44,624 nucleotides of DNA, from the NCBI GenBank assembly GCA_051877855.1, contig JBJEJH010000016.1, positions 1-44,624 on the forward strand, given 5' to 3'. The notes under the pieces were generated by a model. The model saw only the letters and a program-made list of their open reading frames with translations. It made no database searches and was not told the origin of the DNA. How positions within the stretch are numbered: the first letter of the stretch is position 1; every line of letters starts with the position of its first letter. Made by a program: the position numbers and the translations under genes. This stretch comes from MGBC120314 sp051877855 (GTDB lineage: Bacteria; Bacillota; Clostridia; Lachnospirales; Lachnospiraceae). Shown piece after piece: positions 32,389 to 41,755 of the stretch.

Positions 32389-33186
32389 ATGAGAGAACAC
32401 TATGTGGAAATCATCGGCGGTGTGATCGCAGCATTAATGGTTGTTGTAATCATCATACTAAATATGAATATTGACCATCAGGCACCGGAAATCTTATTTG
32501 AAAGTGATGTTAAGTATATTGAGGGTGACGATATTAATAACCTTCTACAGGGCGTATCAGCCAAGGATGATTGTGATGGGGATGTCACAGAACGGTTGAT
32601 GATTGACAGTCTGATTGTGATGGAAGGAAATGAGTTCGCCAAGGTTACCTACCTTGCCAAAGACAGCAGTAATAATATAGCTAGAAAAAGCAGGATTGTA
32701 GCTTACAGCGGAAGCGGAAAGAACATCTATGCTTCCTATGCAAACTCCGGTGATGGAATGGTTTCTTATGTGGAGGAGGAAAATTTCATAGAGTCCGGTA
32801 GGGAGGAATCTATCGAAGTCCCGGAAACAACGGGGGAAGAAATCGATTCCACCACAGAAGTAGAAAATGAAACCACTGCAGAGGATGGGACCACCACAGA
32901 GGAGACCACTGAGGTAGAAACAACCCAAGCGAATCCAAAGTCACCGGTACTTGAACTTGCACAGAACTCCTGCACAATAAAGCAGGGAACCCGATTTAAC
33001 GTATCAACCTATGTTAAAAGCATCGTGGATGATGAGGATAATCGGGAGACGTTGTATCGAAGAATCGGCATTGAAGGTCAGTATGACACCAACACGCCGG
33101 GGGAATACACCTTTAAAGTATACTGTATCGATTCAGACAGGAATCTATCGAATAAAGAAACTTTCACCTTGCGGGTGGAAGAGTAG
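32389..33186 (+). CDS. Single-pass membrane protein with two Ig-like (DUF5011-type) domains
   Basis: 265 residues. One N-terminal membrane helix (about 8-28), then an Ig-like fold (about 30-115, YIEGDDINNLLQGVSAKDDCDGD...VTYLAKDSSNNIARK), a Thr/Glu-rich linker (about 140-180), and a second similar fold (about 185-265, LELAQNSCTIKQGTRFNVSTY...GEYTFKVYCIDSDRNLSN). The pattern 'xDGDVT', then V.Y.A.D..GN, is what DUF5011/HYR-like domains show. It sits within the glycan operon between the kinase and the initiating transferase; such a gene is not part of the classic set. It may bind nascent glycan or wall outside the cell (inference). Confidence 0.7.
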   Translation: MREHYVEIIGGVIAALMVVVIIILNMNIDHQAPEILFESDVKYIEGDDINNLLQGVSAKDDCDGDVTERLMIDSLIVMEGNEFAKVTYLAKDSSNNIARKSRIVAYSGSGKNIYASYANSGDGMVSYVEEENFIESGREESIEVPETTGEEIDSTTEVENETTAEDGTTTEETTEVETTQANPKSPVLELAQNSCTIKQGTRFNVSTYVKSIVDDEDNRETLYRRIGIEGQYDTNTPGEYTFKVYCIDSDRNLSNKETFTLRVEE

Positions 33187-33219
33187 GAACTAATAAGGAA
33201 CAAAGGAGTAAAAGGGACA

Positions 33220-34710
33220 ATGCAAAATGATAGAACCTCTTATTGGGTAAAACATCTTGATTTCTATATCATTGATACATTTTCTGTCATTGTATCCTTT
33301 TATCTGGCGTTTTCAATTTATTTTGGAGATTGGAATTTTGAGAGAAATCAGACCTGGGATATTTTCCTTGTGGTCATTATCTTTCTTAATCTTATTATAT
33401 TATTTGCATCCTGTCCTTACAGCGGAATCTTGAGGCAGCGTAGTTATATGATTGCCTTAAAATCCGGCGTACAGTCGATATATCTTTTGCTTTTTGCGTG
33501 TCTTGTATTCTATGCAGTAAAGATTGGTTCACAGTATTCACGAGTGACTATATTTCTAACGGTGGGTATTTATTTTCTAATCTCCGCATTTTTAAAATGT
33601 GTATGGAAAAAACTGCTGGTACAATCCATCCGGGCAAATGAAACCGCAACCATGAAAAGCATGGTGGTTCTGTCGGATCAATGGATGACAAAGGAAGATA
33701 TAGCAGACATCATGACCGGTGATATTAAAAGATATGACGTCCGGTCCGTGGTACTCTACGGTGAAACAGCCGGGGTAGAGCAATGCAGTGCCACAGATAT
33801 TGTCGCCGGCGATGAAGAGATGGATGTTGTCACGGATGGAAATGAAGATGTCGTATTTATCAACAGCAAGGATATCCGGCTTGTGGACTATGTACTGCTG
33901 AATGACATCCAGAGTGTCTATGTGTCAGCAAAGATGGTTGATTCTGATGATTTGAAAAGATTAGCGGATAACGGGATTGAAATTATCTATGATCTCGAAA
34001 AGATTCTCGGATATGTGACAGATACGCAATTTATTGATACCGTTGGTGTACATCGGATCATGAATGTGGGCAGTTATATGCTGACAGAACGGCAGAATGC
34101 TTACGCCAGAATTAAGAGACTGATTGATATTGTCTGCGGACTCATCGGAAGTATACTGGTACTTCCGGTTATTGTAATTGTAAAGCTTGCGTATCTGCTT
34201 CATGGGGATACTCATCCAATCATCTTCGTACAGGATCGCGTAGGTAAGGATGGCAAACTCTTTAAACTGTATAAGTTCCGGACAATGGTTCCCAATGCCG
34301 GAGAACTATTGCAGGAATTATTAAAACAACCGCAATATCGTGAGGAATGGGAGAAAAACCAGAAGTTCGAGAATGACCCTCGAATCGAGGGTGCGATTGG
34401 CAGACTGCTTCGCAGGACTTCGATTGATGAAATGCCCCAATTCTTCAATGTGTTAAAGGGTGATATGTCCTTAGTGGGACCAAGACCTCTCGTGCCGGGA
34501 GAACTGGAACGTCACAACGGACTGAAATTATATCACAGGGTAAGACCCGGAGTAACCGGATGGTGGGCGTGCAACGGCAGAAGCAACATCGGTTATCGAG
34601 AACGCCTGGAACTGGAATATCATTATGTAAGAAACTTTGGCTGGGGTCTGGACTTTATGTGCCTACTTCGAACGGTTTTGTTGGTGATGAAGAGAGAAGG
34701 GGCGGTGTGA
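33220..34710 (+). CDS. Initiating undecaprenyl-phosphate phosphoglycosyl transferase (WbaP/CpsE type)
   Basis: 496 residues. About four N-terminal membrane helices (15-140), a soluble Rossmann-like middle segment (150-270), and a C-terminal bacterial sugar transferase domain with its re-entrant helix (LIDIVCGLIGSILVLPVIVI). Catalytic signatures: FVQDRVGKDGKLFKLYKFRTM, RLLRRTSIDEMPQFFNVLKGDMSLVGPRP, and RPGVTGWW. It moves sugar-1-phosphate (often galactose or glucose) from a UDP-sugar to undecaprenyl phosphate, starting each repeat unit. It is the last gene with ordinary base composition before the AT-rich block. Confidence 0.9.
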   Translation: MQNDRTSYWVKHLDFYIIDTFSVIVSFYLAFSIYFGDWNFERNQTWDIFLVVIIFLNLIILFASCPYSGILRQRSYMIALKSGVQSIYLLLFACLVFYAVKIGSQYSRVTIFLTVGIYFLISAFLKCVWKKLLVQSIRANETATMKSMVVLSDQWMTKEDIADIMTGDIKRYDVRSVVLYGETAGVEQCSATDIVAGDEEMDVVTDGNEDVVFINSKDIRLVDYVLLNDIQSVYVSAKMVDSDDLKRLADNGIEIIYDLEKILGYVTDTQFIDTVGVHRIMNVGSYMLTERQNAYARIKRLIDIVCGLIGSILVLPVIVIVKLAYLLHGDTHPIIFVQDRVGKDGKLFKLYKFRTMVPNAGELLQELLKQPQYREEWEKNQKFENDPRIEGAIGRLLRRTSIDEMPQFFNVLKGDMSLVGPRPLVPGELERHNGLKLYHRVRPGVTGWWACNGRSNIGYRERLELEYHYVRNFGWGLDFMCLLRTVLLVMKREGAV

Positions 34711-34896
34711 TTGTACCTGCAAACATTGCTTATTATAAACTGTAAGTGTTGTAATTGGGTATATACAAGCAGCATTAAATGAGGAAATCGTCGCATTGCC
34801 GCGTTTTGTAATTTAATGTGGAATAAGAAAGAAGATAAGCAGTCTGAGATTGAAAAAATCTCGGAATGGCGAAGCATACCTTTTGAGGGGATGAAA
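34711..34896 (+). other. Junction gap at the border of the AT-rich cassette
   Basis: No gene seen. The 8-bp arms CATTAAAT (34773-34780) and ATTTAATG (34811-34818) flank a GC-rich core. Base composition drops sharply to AT-rich after this gap. Confidence 0.4.
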
Positions 34897-35745
34897 ATGA
34901 ATGCAGATAAAAAAACGTTTATCGGATTTGTAATACTTGTATGGAATTCGGAAAGAGTAATTGACAAGTGTCTAAAATCAATAGTGAATCTAAAGAAAAT
35001 AACACCAGCAGTAGTTGTTGTTGACAATGGGAGTTCGGATTCTACACCAATAATTGTAGATAAGTATGTCAGTTCTTATCCAAATTTAATACAAACAATT
35101 ACATATAAAGAAAATAAGGGAACTACAGTTTCTAGAAATGATGGCATCAAATTACTTAAAGAGCGAAATCCAGATTATTATTGTATTTTAGATAGCGATA
35201 CAGAAATAACAGATGAGGTATTTTTGAAGTTGATCTCGGAATTGATAAAAAATCCTCGTTATGGGTTAATAGGCCCAGAGATGCACTCTAGTAACGGAAT
35301 AGTACAAATGTCTGCAAGAGCATTTCCTACGTTACTTGAAAAAATTTATAAAGCCATACCAAGTAAAAGTCTCCAAAAAAAAGGAGAAGATATGGAAAAA
35401 CAAATTCCACCATACCCTAGTATGGAAAGTTATGTGGTTGATTATTTAATGAGTGCGTGCTGGTTAATAAAGCCAAAGGTTTTAGAAAGAGTTGGTCTAC
35501 TTGATGAAAATATTTTTTATGCTCCAGAAGATGCAGAGTTCTGTATTAGAGTTTGGAAAGCTGGATATCAAGTTGCTTTTTGCCCTTCAGCTAAGATTGT
35601 GCACGAGTGGCAGAGGTTAAGCAAAAAGAAATTTATTAGCAAAATGAATTTGGAGCACATTAAAGGCTTAATATATATGTTCAAAAAACATCATTATTTA
35701 ATGACAACAGATAAGCTAAAAAGAAAATTTAAAGGAGATAAGTAA
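34897..35745 (+). CDS. GT2 family glycosyltransferase
   Basis: 282 residues from ATG 34897, which has GAGGGG 6 bp upstream; an in-frame ATG at 34816 would add 27 residues but has no ribosome site. GT-A fold: FVILVWNSERVIDKCLKSI, VVVVDNGSSDST, NKGTTVSRNDGI, the metal-binding LDSDTEIT, and ACWLIKPKVLERVGLLDENI with EDAEFCIRVWKAGYQV. The acceptor and donor cannot be told. It starts the AT-rich cassette, and its codon use differs from upstream genes (many ATA, AGA). Confidence 0.87.
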   Translation: MNADKKTFIGFVILVWNSERVIDKCLKSIVNLKKITPAVVVVDNGSSDSTPIIVDKYVSSYPNLIQTITYKENKGTTVSRNDGIKLLKERNPDYYCILDSDTEITDEVFLKLISELIKNPRYGLIGPEMHSSNGIVQMSARAFPTLLEKIYKAIPSKSLQKKGEDMEKQIPPYPSMESYVVDYLMSACWLIKPKVLERVGLLDENIFYAPEDAEFCIRVWKAGYQVAFCPSAKIVHEWQRLSKKKFISKMNLEHIKGLIYMFKKHHYLMTTDKLKRKFKGDK

Positions 35746-35746
35746 A

Positions 35747-37213
35747 ATGAAGGTATTATTTGTAAATCCGCCGTTTAAAGCAGAATACGGTAAATTTTCT
35801 AGAGAGGCTCGTAGTGCTATGATTACTAATAGTGGAGTTGTTTATTATCCTCTTTGGTTATTGTATGCAGCTGGTGTTACTCAGGAACAAGGATTTGAAG
35901 TAGATTTTCTAGATGCACCGGCAAAACCATTAAATCATGAACAGAGTATTGATTGGATTAAGAGAAAGAATAAAGATTATAGACTTATAGTTCTTGATAC
36001 AAGCACTCCTTCTATTTATAACGATGTTTGTTTTGGAGCATCACTTAAAGAAATGTTTCCAGATGCGTTTGTAGTTTTGATGGGAACACATCCAACTGCA
36101 CTTCCAAAAGAAACAATGGAACTAAATAGTAAAATCGATGGTATAGCCAAAGGAGAAGCAGATTATATCATTAGAGACCTTGCAATTGCTTTGCGGGATA
36201 ACAAACCGCTGACAGAGGTCAAGGGATTGGTGTTTAGAAATAATGATGAGATTGTAGTTAACGACCCTATGCCTCTCATAACAGATGTAGATGCCATTCC
36301 GTGGGCATCAAAGCTAATTAAACAATTCCTTGAGCCTGAAGATTATTTCTTTGCGGCAGCAAAGTATCCAGAAATACAGATCTTCACTGGCAGGGGGTGT
36401 CCGGCAAAATGCTACTTTTGTGTTTTCCCACAAACAATACACGGTTATAAGTATAGAGTAAGAAGTGCACAGAATGTTGTAGATGAGTTTGAATATATTG
36501 TAAACAATTTTCCTAATGTTAAAGAAATTGTAATTGAAGATGATACCTTTACAATCAACAAAGAAAGGACTCAAGATATCTGTAAGTTGTTGATTCAGGA
36601 AGGCATCAATAAGAAGATTAAATGGCTTTGCAACGCAAGGGTAACATTGGATTATGAAACAATGAAACTTATGAAGCAGGCAGGATGTTCGTTGATAATC
36701 CCAGGTATTGAAAGTGGTAGTCAGGAATTATTGAACAACATGAAGAAGGGCACTAAGATTAGCCAGATTGAAGAGTATGTTAAAAATGCAAAAAAAGCAG
36801 GCCTATTGATTCATGCTTGTTACATGGTTGGAAACAAAGGTGAAACTAGAGAAACGATGGAACAAACACTAAAGTTTGCCATAAAGCTTGATACGGATAC
36901 AGCACAGTTTTATACGTTACATCCATATCCAGGCACTGAAGCCTATAACTGGGCAGTTGATGCTGGTTATCTTAATAATGATAATTTTGAAAACTGGATA
37001 AAAGAAGATGGAACACATAACTGTGTAATAAATCTTAACAATATTTCTGCTAAGGAACTTGTTGAGTTCTGCGATTACGCAAGAAAAAAGTATTATTTAA
37101 GGCCTAAGTATATTGTAAGGAAGGTTATCCAATCTCTAACAAATAAGGATGAATTGGTTAGAAATGTCAAAGGATTCTTGAATATTGCACCAAAATTGTT
37201 TAGGAGGGGATAA
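35747..37213 (+). CDS. B12-binding-domain radical SAM protein (HpnJ/C-methylase-like) in the glycan cassette
   Basis: 488 residues. N-terminal cobalamin-binding-like domain (about 1-140: LFVNPPFKAEYG, VVYYPLWLLYAAGV, ...VVLMGTHPTALPKE), then the radical SAM core: cluster Cys in GRGCPAKCYFCVFPQ (CxxxCxxC, about residue 215), IEDDTFTINKER, GIESGSQELLNNMKKGT, and CYMVGNKGETRETME. This order is that of B12-dependent radical SAM enzymes such as HpnJ and C-methyltransferases. Ribosome site AAAGGAG precedes its ATG, and it directly adjoins glycosyltransferases (1 bp and 3 bp). It may C-methylate or rearrange a sugar or lipid (inference). Confidence 0.82.
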   Translation: MKVLFVNPPFKAEYGKFSREARSAMITNSGVVYYPLWLLYAAGVTQEQGFEVDFLDAPAKPLNHEQSIDWIKRKNKDYRLIVLDTSTPSIYNDVCFGASLKEMFPDAFVVLMGTHPTALPKETMELNSKIDGIAKGEADYIIRDLAIALRDNKPLTEVKGLVFRNNDEIVVNDPMPLITDVDAIPWASKLIKQFLEPEDYFFAAAKYPEIQIFTGRGCPAKCYFCVFPQTIHGYKYRVRSAQNVVDEFEYIVNNFPNVKEIVIEDDTFTINKERTQDICKLLIQEGINKKIKWLCNARVTLDYETMKLMKQAGCSLIIPGIESGSQELLNNMKKGTKISQIEEYVKNAKKAGLLIHACYMVGNKGETRETMEQTLKFAIKLDTDTAQFYTLHPYPGTEAYNWAVDAGYLNNDNFENWIKEDGTHNCVINLNNISAKELVEFCDYARKKYYLRPKYIVRKVIQSLTNKDELVRNVKGFLNIAPKLFRRG

Positions 37214-37216
37214 AAA

Positions 37217-38278
37217 ATGAAGTGTTTAATTGTGTCTAGAAAATATAATTACGGGCATCTTTGTCTATTGTTAGGATGGGCACAACTTTTATTAGAGATA
37301 AACATTGAGCCTGTATTTTTTTTAGACAGACAATATGAGAGACTATTTACGGCGTATCCATATAAATGTATTTATTCGTATAAAGAATTGATAAAAAAGT
37401 CAGATTTTGATTATATGATTATCAATAATATTTCTATAGAAGATTCAAAATGTATTAAACTTCTAAAGACAATTTCAGATGTAAAAATCTTATTTTATTA
37501 CCACGAACCTTGGAGAGGATTCAAAGCAGAACTTAAACATTATCCTAATGATTTAAAGGGCTTATGTATGCAAATAGCCCGTGTATCTTTTGCAAGACTA
37601 GTGATTAAGGAAGCAGATGTAGTTCTGTGTCCATCAGCTTTTGCTGCAGATATATATTCAAATAATGAAGCAAGAATTAATGCCAATTACAAAATATGTC
37701 CTTTACCTTTCATGGATGAGGCTGAAAATATATCTTATAGTAAGAAATATTTTTCATTTATATCGACGGCTAATTTAGATAAAGGCATAGATCATTTTTT
37801 TTCTTTTATTAAATATGCGTCGAAAATTGACAATCAAATCTCATTTTGTGTTTGTACAAAGACAGATATTAGTGAATATATAGATTATGAAATTAAAGAT
37901 TTGATAAGTTCCAATAGACTATTGTTACAACATGGAAGAATTCTTGAAGAGGAAGAAATTAATGAAGCGTACAATAATAGTCTTTGTACGTGGCTATGTT
38001 ATAAGTCTTCAACACAAAGTGGTGTTCTTGTAAAAACTTTTATGTGGGGCTCGCCATGTGTCGCAACTCCAGTTGGTGTATTTCCAAATCAGATTAATGG
38101 TTTAAATGGAGTATTGGTTAATTCCTCGGAAGCATATAAAGAAATATATTCTGCGTATAAAACCATCCTTAATGATAGTACAGATTTCATAAAAAACTCT
38201 AGATTAAGTTATGAAACTTTATATTCACCTAAAAAGTTATCTGAGGTATTTTTGAAAATAATAAATTCAATTAGTTAA
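37217..38278 (+). CDS. GT4-like glycosyltransferase (GT-B fold)
   Basis: 353 residues. N-terminal Rossmann-like half with YNYGHLCLLLGWA and FYYHEPWRG; a central DVVLCPSAFAADIY segment that marks the donor-domain entry of GT4 enzymes; C-terminal half: FISTANLDKGIDHFF, LLLQHGRILEEEEINEAYNNS, and SGVLVKTFMWGSPCVATPVG, replacing the usual E-x7-E with a weak version. Donor unknown. The start has AGGAGGGG upstream. AT-rich like its neighbours. Confidence 0.75.
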   Translation: MKCLIVSRKYNYGHLCLLLGWAQLLLEINIEPVFFLDRQYERLFTAYPYKCIYSYKELIKKSDFDYMIINNISIEDSKCIKLLKTISDVKILFYYHEPWRGFKAELKHYPNDLKGLCMQIARVSFARLVIKEADVVLCPSAFAADIYSNNEARINANYKICPLPFMDEAENISYSKKYFSFISTANLDKGIDHFFSFIKYASKIDNQISFCVCTKTDISEYIDYEIKDLISSNRLLLQHGRILEEEEINEAYNNSLCTWLCYKSSTQSGVLVKTFMWGSPCVATPVGVFPNQINGLNGVLVNSSEAYKEIYSAYKTILNDSTDFIKNSRLSYETLYSPKKLSEVFLKIINSIS

Positions 38279-38403
38279 TGAGTAGCATATCAAAAGGAAC
38301 CTATGCTATGAACTGAAGCTGGCATAAATACCTCTATAGACACCTTTTATAGTGAAATGTTTTGTTCGATAACGGCAGAAATAACAATAGCAAATAAGGG
38401 ATT
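38279..38403 (+). other. Intergenic gap with hairpin in the glycan cassette
   Basis: TAGCATA (38283-38289) and TATGCTA (38302-38308) form a 7-bp stem, loop of 12, no T-run. No gene or promoter is clear. It is the longest gap inside the AT-rich cassette and may be a scar of gene exchange. Confidence 0.4.
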
Positions 38404-39237
38404 ATGAAAATGAGAAAAGAAATACTAATAATAATTTTAAATTATAAAACTTATAAATTAACATTTGACATTATAAGACAACTAAATCAACTGGATACAT
38501 GTCTGTTTGATATATGTGTTATCGATAATAATTCGCCAAATGAGTCGAGCAATGAATTAGAGAAAGCTGCCGACGAATTGAATTATATATTTTTACAAAG
38601 TAGTGAAAATCGTGGATATGCTGCAGGTAATAATATAGGAATTAACTATTCTATAAAAAATAATTATGTTTACTCACTTATTATGAATAATGATTTAGTT
38701 ATTACTGATCATTTTTTTATTCATAAACTACTTAATCGAATTAAGGAAGATGATAAGATTGCCTGCATTGGACCAAAGATAATTGATAGTGATGGAATAC
38801 CAGTATCACCTTATTGTAAGAGACCAAGTTTTTTTTCAATGACTATCGGGATTGTCATGAATAAGAGAAATTCACGGATGAGTGTTGAGATTCCACAAAA
38901 AGTTTATAGAGTATATGGGTGTTGCATGCTTCTTAGAAATGATGCACTAAAAAGTATCAATGGTTTGGATGAGAGAACATTTTTATATTATGAAGAAGAT
39001 ATATTGGCAGAAAGATTGATTAGTAAAGGATATAATACTTATTATTTTCCTGAAACAAGTATTATTCATTTAGAATCAATGACTGTAAAAAAAGAGAATA
39101 AAAAACATAGTTTTACTAAAACAAAAATTGTTCTTGAAAGCATGTATGTGTATTTAAAATACTATAGACATTATTCTCTGTTAAAAATAAGATTGTGCCA
39201 ATTTGTTAGAGGTGCAATTACTATGATAAGGGGATAA
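38404..39237 (+). CDS. GT2 family glycosyltransferase, rhamnosyltransferase-like
   Basis: 277 residues. N-terminal ILIIILNYKTYKLTFDIIRQ, VIDNNSPNESSNELEK, SSENRGYAAGNNIGI, IMNNDLVITDHF (N-N-D instead of D-x-D), and CCMLLRNDALKSINGLDERTFLYYEEDI, RLISKGYNTYYFP. This set is typical of WbbL-like enzymes that add rhamnose or similar sugars. The start is ATG 38404 or ATG 38410; AAGGG at 38396-38400 sits 3 or 9 bp upstream, so both are possible. AT-rich. Confidence 0.82.
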   Translation: MKMRKEILIIILNYKTYKLTFDIIRQLNQLDTCLFDICVIDNNSPNESSNELEKAADELNYIFLQSSENRGYAAGNNIGINYSIKNNYVYSLIMNNDLVITDHFFIHKLLNRIKEDDKIACIGPKIIDSDGIPVSPYCKRPSFFSMTIGIVMNKRNSRMSVEIPQKVYRVYGCCMLLRNDALKSINGLDERTFLYYEEDILAERLISKGYNTYYFPETSIIHLESMTVKKENKKHSFTKTKIVLESMYVYLKYYRHYSLLKIRLCQFVRGAITMIRG

Positions 39238-39241
39238 TCGT

Positions 39242-40540
39242 ATGATTTATTTTACAAAAGGCAAATTGCAATATAATAGATCTTCAAATATTCTAGAATT
39301 GTTCTTGTATCTATATATTCTTCTGCTTTTTTTACTTCCCGGTGATGTTTTTCAAAAAACCGCAATCTTTACATTTGAGAAAAATTGGACAACATATTTC
39401 GAAGGGTATAATGCTATTACAATATATGTAAGCGTTCTATATTTTCCAATTATGATTTATGCTTTTCCATATCTATATAAGAACAAAATTAGTAGAATAT
39501 TGATGGTTTTACTAGCTGTTTTAGCAATAAAGGACGTTACTATATTAACGGCTTCTAATTCACATACATTTCAATTAGATATGTATTTTGTTTTCTTTAC
39601 AAGTATTTGTTTATGTATTGTTATAAATAACTGCCTAAGGACAAAGAACGATATAAATCAATTTATGCTGATACTTCTTTTTTTCACAGTTTCAACTTTG
39701 ATATTGTCTTTGGTTACAGGTATGGGAACCTCGGGAAATGGTTTTGAGAATAGATATCACGCTACGGGTCTGGCATCAGGAGAAACAGCTTACTTATTAG
39801 GAATGCTTTCATGTTACTTTTTTTATTATTCAAATTTGGAGTATGGTAAATATCTAGGTGTATTCTGTATTCCTTGTATTGTTTTAACAGGATCTAGAAA
39901 AGAAGTACTATACATATTTTTTATATATTTAATATATAAAATGGCTAATTTATTGAAAGGAAAGAAGATACTTCATAGATTGAAAATAACAAAACAGGCA
40001 TTTATTTCTATTTTCCTCATAGCCTTTTTTCTTTTAACATTTGCGCTGCTTGCAAATAATATTATTGAGAAGATTGATATTAATCGGTATGTTGAAGTAT
40101 TTGCTGGTTTATTTAGTAACGGTGTCAATTCGTTGTTACTTGATAAGTCTGGTAGTGGTAGGATGGAATCAATATTAGTAGGAATAAACGTTATAAAGCA
40201 ATATCCAATCGGTGGATGTTGTTTTTCGTTTTTTGATGTACAGCTACATATGCAAATTGTAGGTTACCCTACTTTCCCGCACAATTCAATAATATATTAT
40301 ACATGTGCGATGGGAATACCTATTGCTTTGATTTTTATTTACTATATTATCAAGGTGACAATAAAGGTTAAAAAAAATAATAGTCCTTTAGTATATATAC
40401 TAATCTACTTCTTCCTTAACAATTTTATTAGTGGTGGTGCTAATCTTGCAATAAAAGTTGTTTTCATGAATATTTTTTTATTCTTTGTTATAGTAAAAGA
40501 TTTAAATTTAGAAAAAATCAAAAATATAGAAATAAGGTGA
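39242..40540 (+). CDS. wzy: Polysaccharide repeat-unit polymerase (Wzy-like)
   Basis: 432 residues with about ten to twelve hydrophobic helices, the large extracellular loop about residues 290-350 (GRMESILVGINVIKQYPIGG..., PHNSIIYYTCAMG), and a Wzy/O-antigen ligase-like pattern (GSRKEVLYIFF, FPHNSII). Joins glycan repeat units on the outer face of the membrane. Wzy proteins are poorly conserved, and the identification depends partly on topology and on its place next to Wzx. The start follows the preceding stop by 4 bp. Confidence 0.78.
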   Translation: MIYFTKGKLQYNRSSNILELFLYLYILLLFLLPGDVFQKTAIFTFEKNWTTYFEGYNAITIYVSVLYFPIMIYAFPYLYKNKISRILMVLLAVLAIKDVTILTASNSHTFQLDMYFVFFTSICLCIVINNCLRTKNDINQFMLILLFFTVSTLILSLVTGMGTSGNGFENRYHATGLASGETAYLLGMLSCYFFYYSNLEYGKYLGVFCIPCIVLTGSRKEVLYIFFIYLIYKMANLLKGKKILHRLKITKQAFISIFLIAFFLLTFALLANNIIEKIDINRYVEVFAGLFSNGVNSLLLDKSGSGRMESILVGINVIKQYPIGGCCFSFFDVQLHMQIVGYPTFPHNSIIYYTCAMGIPIALIFIYYIIKVTIKVKKNNSPLVYILIYFFLNNFISGGANLAIKVVFMNIFLFFVIVKDLNLEKIKNIEIR

Positions 40541-40546
40541 AAATTA

Positions 40547-41731
40547 ATGTCTAATATACATAGAGTGATTATAACTGGTGGATGGGGCTACGGTAATATT
40601 GGTGATGAAGCGATTCTAAGATATACATATAAAGATCTAAAAAATGTTTTTCCCGAAAAGGAAATTATTGTACTATCTTATAATGAAAATGAAACAACAT
40701 ATCATCATAAATTAAGAAGTATGAGTAGCGTTCATAAAATTCTAAAAGGAAATGATATGAACATAAAAAAAACATATCTAAATATGATGCTATCTAATAC
40801 AATTCCAATGTGTTTAAATGATTATGCATCAATGTTTGATACTAACACAGTGTTAATTATGGCAGGTGGCGGATACTTTAATGATCATTGGAAGGAATCA
40901 TTTTACTCTAGGCTTTGCGAAATCAATATTGCAAAACTAAAAGGGGCGAAGGTTGTCATAATAGGTCAAACTATTGGACCTTTTTCTAACAAAAAAAATC
41001 GAACATTAGCAAAAAAAGAAATTGAAAAAGTAGATTTTATTGACGTACGAGATGAAACTTCCTACTTTTTATTAAGAAATTTACTTAATACTGAGGTGCA
41101 TTTGTCGTGCGATTCTGTAATAAGAAATGGAAAGGAAAACAAGAGCATACCTAAAAATAGAGTGGGAATTATGTATGAGAGAAAAAGGCCTTATACTAAA
41201 ACGGATACTTCAAAAATGATGTTTAGATTAAAGCAAATATATTATGTAATATCTGGAAAGTATCAAAAATTTGAGAATCAAATGTGCGATTTGGTGAGAA
41301 AAATCCATTTGTTTTACCCCAGGACGGAAGTATACTTTTTACAGAGTACAGCATGGCATGAAGACAAAGTTAATCTAATTACATCTAAAAGTGGTGCGGA
41401 TTCAATAAAATATGGGTTGGATATAAATAGTTATTTAGAAGAAATTTCGAAATGCAAACTGATTATCACTACGAATATGCACCCATCGATAATAGCAACT
41501 TCTATCGGAATTCCAGCCATTACTATTTCACATACATATAAGATTGATGATTATATGAAATTAATAGAATTACAAGAGCTTATTGTCTATGATATTAATA
41601 TGAGTGAAATAAAACAAAAAATTGATTATTGTTTTAATAATTATAATAATATAGAAGAACAACTAATTAAAAATAATGGTAGACTAAATGAGAAATTGGA
41701 CGATTTATATGATAGATTAAAAGAATTATAA
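40547..41731 (+). CDS. Polysaccharide pyruvyl transferase family protein
   Basis: 394 residues. The PS_pyruv_trans fold (GT-B-like): GGWGYGNIGDEAILRY at the N-terminus, IMAGGGYFNDHW, VVIIGQTIGPFSNKKNR, VDFIDVRDETSYFLL, and LIITTNMHPSIIATSIGIPA near the C-terminus. Family members move enolpyruvate from PEP to a sugar to give ketal-linked pyruvate, adding negative charge. The N-terminal and C-terminal halves together account for the whole length. Follows wzy by 6 bp, precedes wzx. Confidence 0.87.
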   Translation: MSNIHRVIITGGWGYGNIGDEAILRYTYKDLKNVFPEKEIIVLSYNENETTYHHKLRSMSSVHKILKGNDMNIKKTYLNMMLSNTIPMCLNDYASMFDTNTVLIMAGGGYFNDHWKESFYSRLCEINIAKLKGAKVVIIGQTIGPFSNKKNRTLAKKEIEKVDFIDVRDETSYFLLRNLLNTEVHLSCDSVIRNGKENKSIPKNRVGIMYERKRPYTKTDTSKMMFRLKQIYYVISGKYQKFENQMCDLVRKIHLFYPRTEVYFLQSTAWHEDKVNLITSKSGADSIKYGLDINSYLEEISKCKLIITTNMHPSIIATSIGIPAITISHTYKIDDYMKLIELQELIVYDINMSEIKQKIDYCFNNYNNIEEQLIKNNGRLNEKLDDLYDRLKEL

Positions 41732-41755
41732 AAACTATAAGAGAAAGGTATTATT

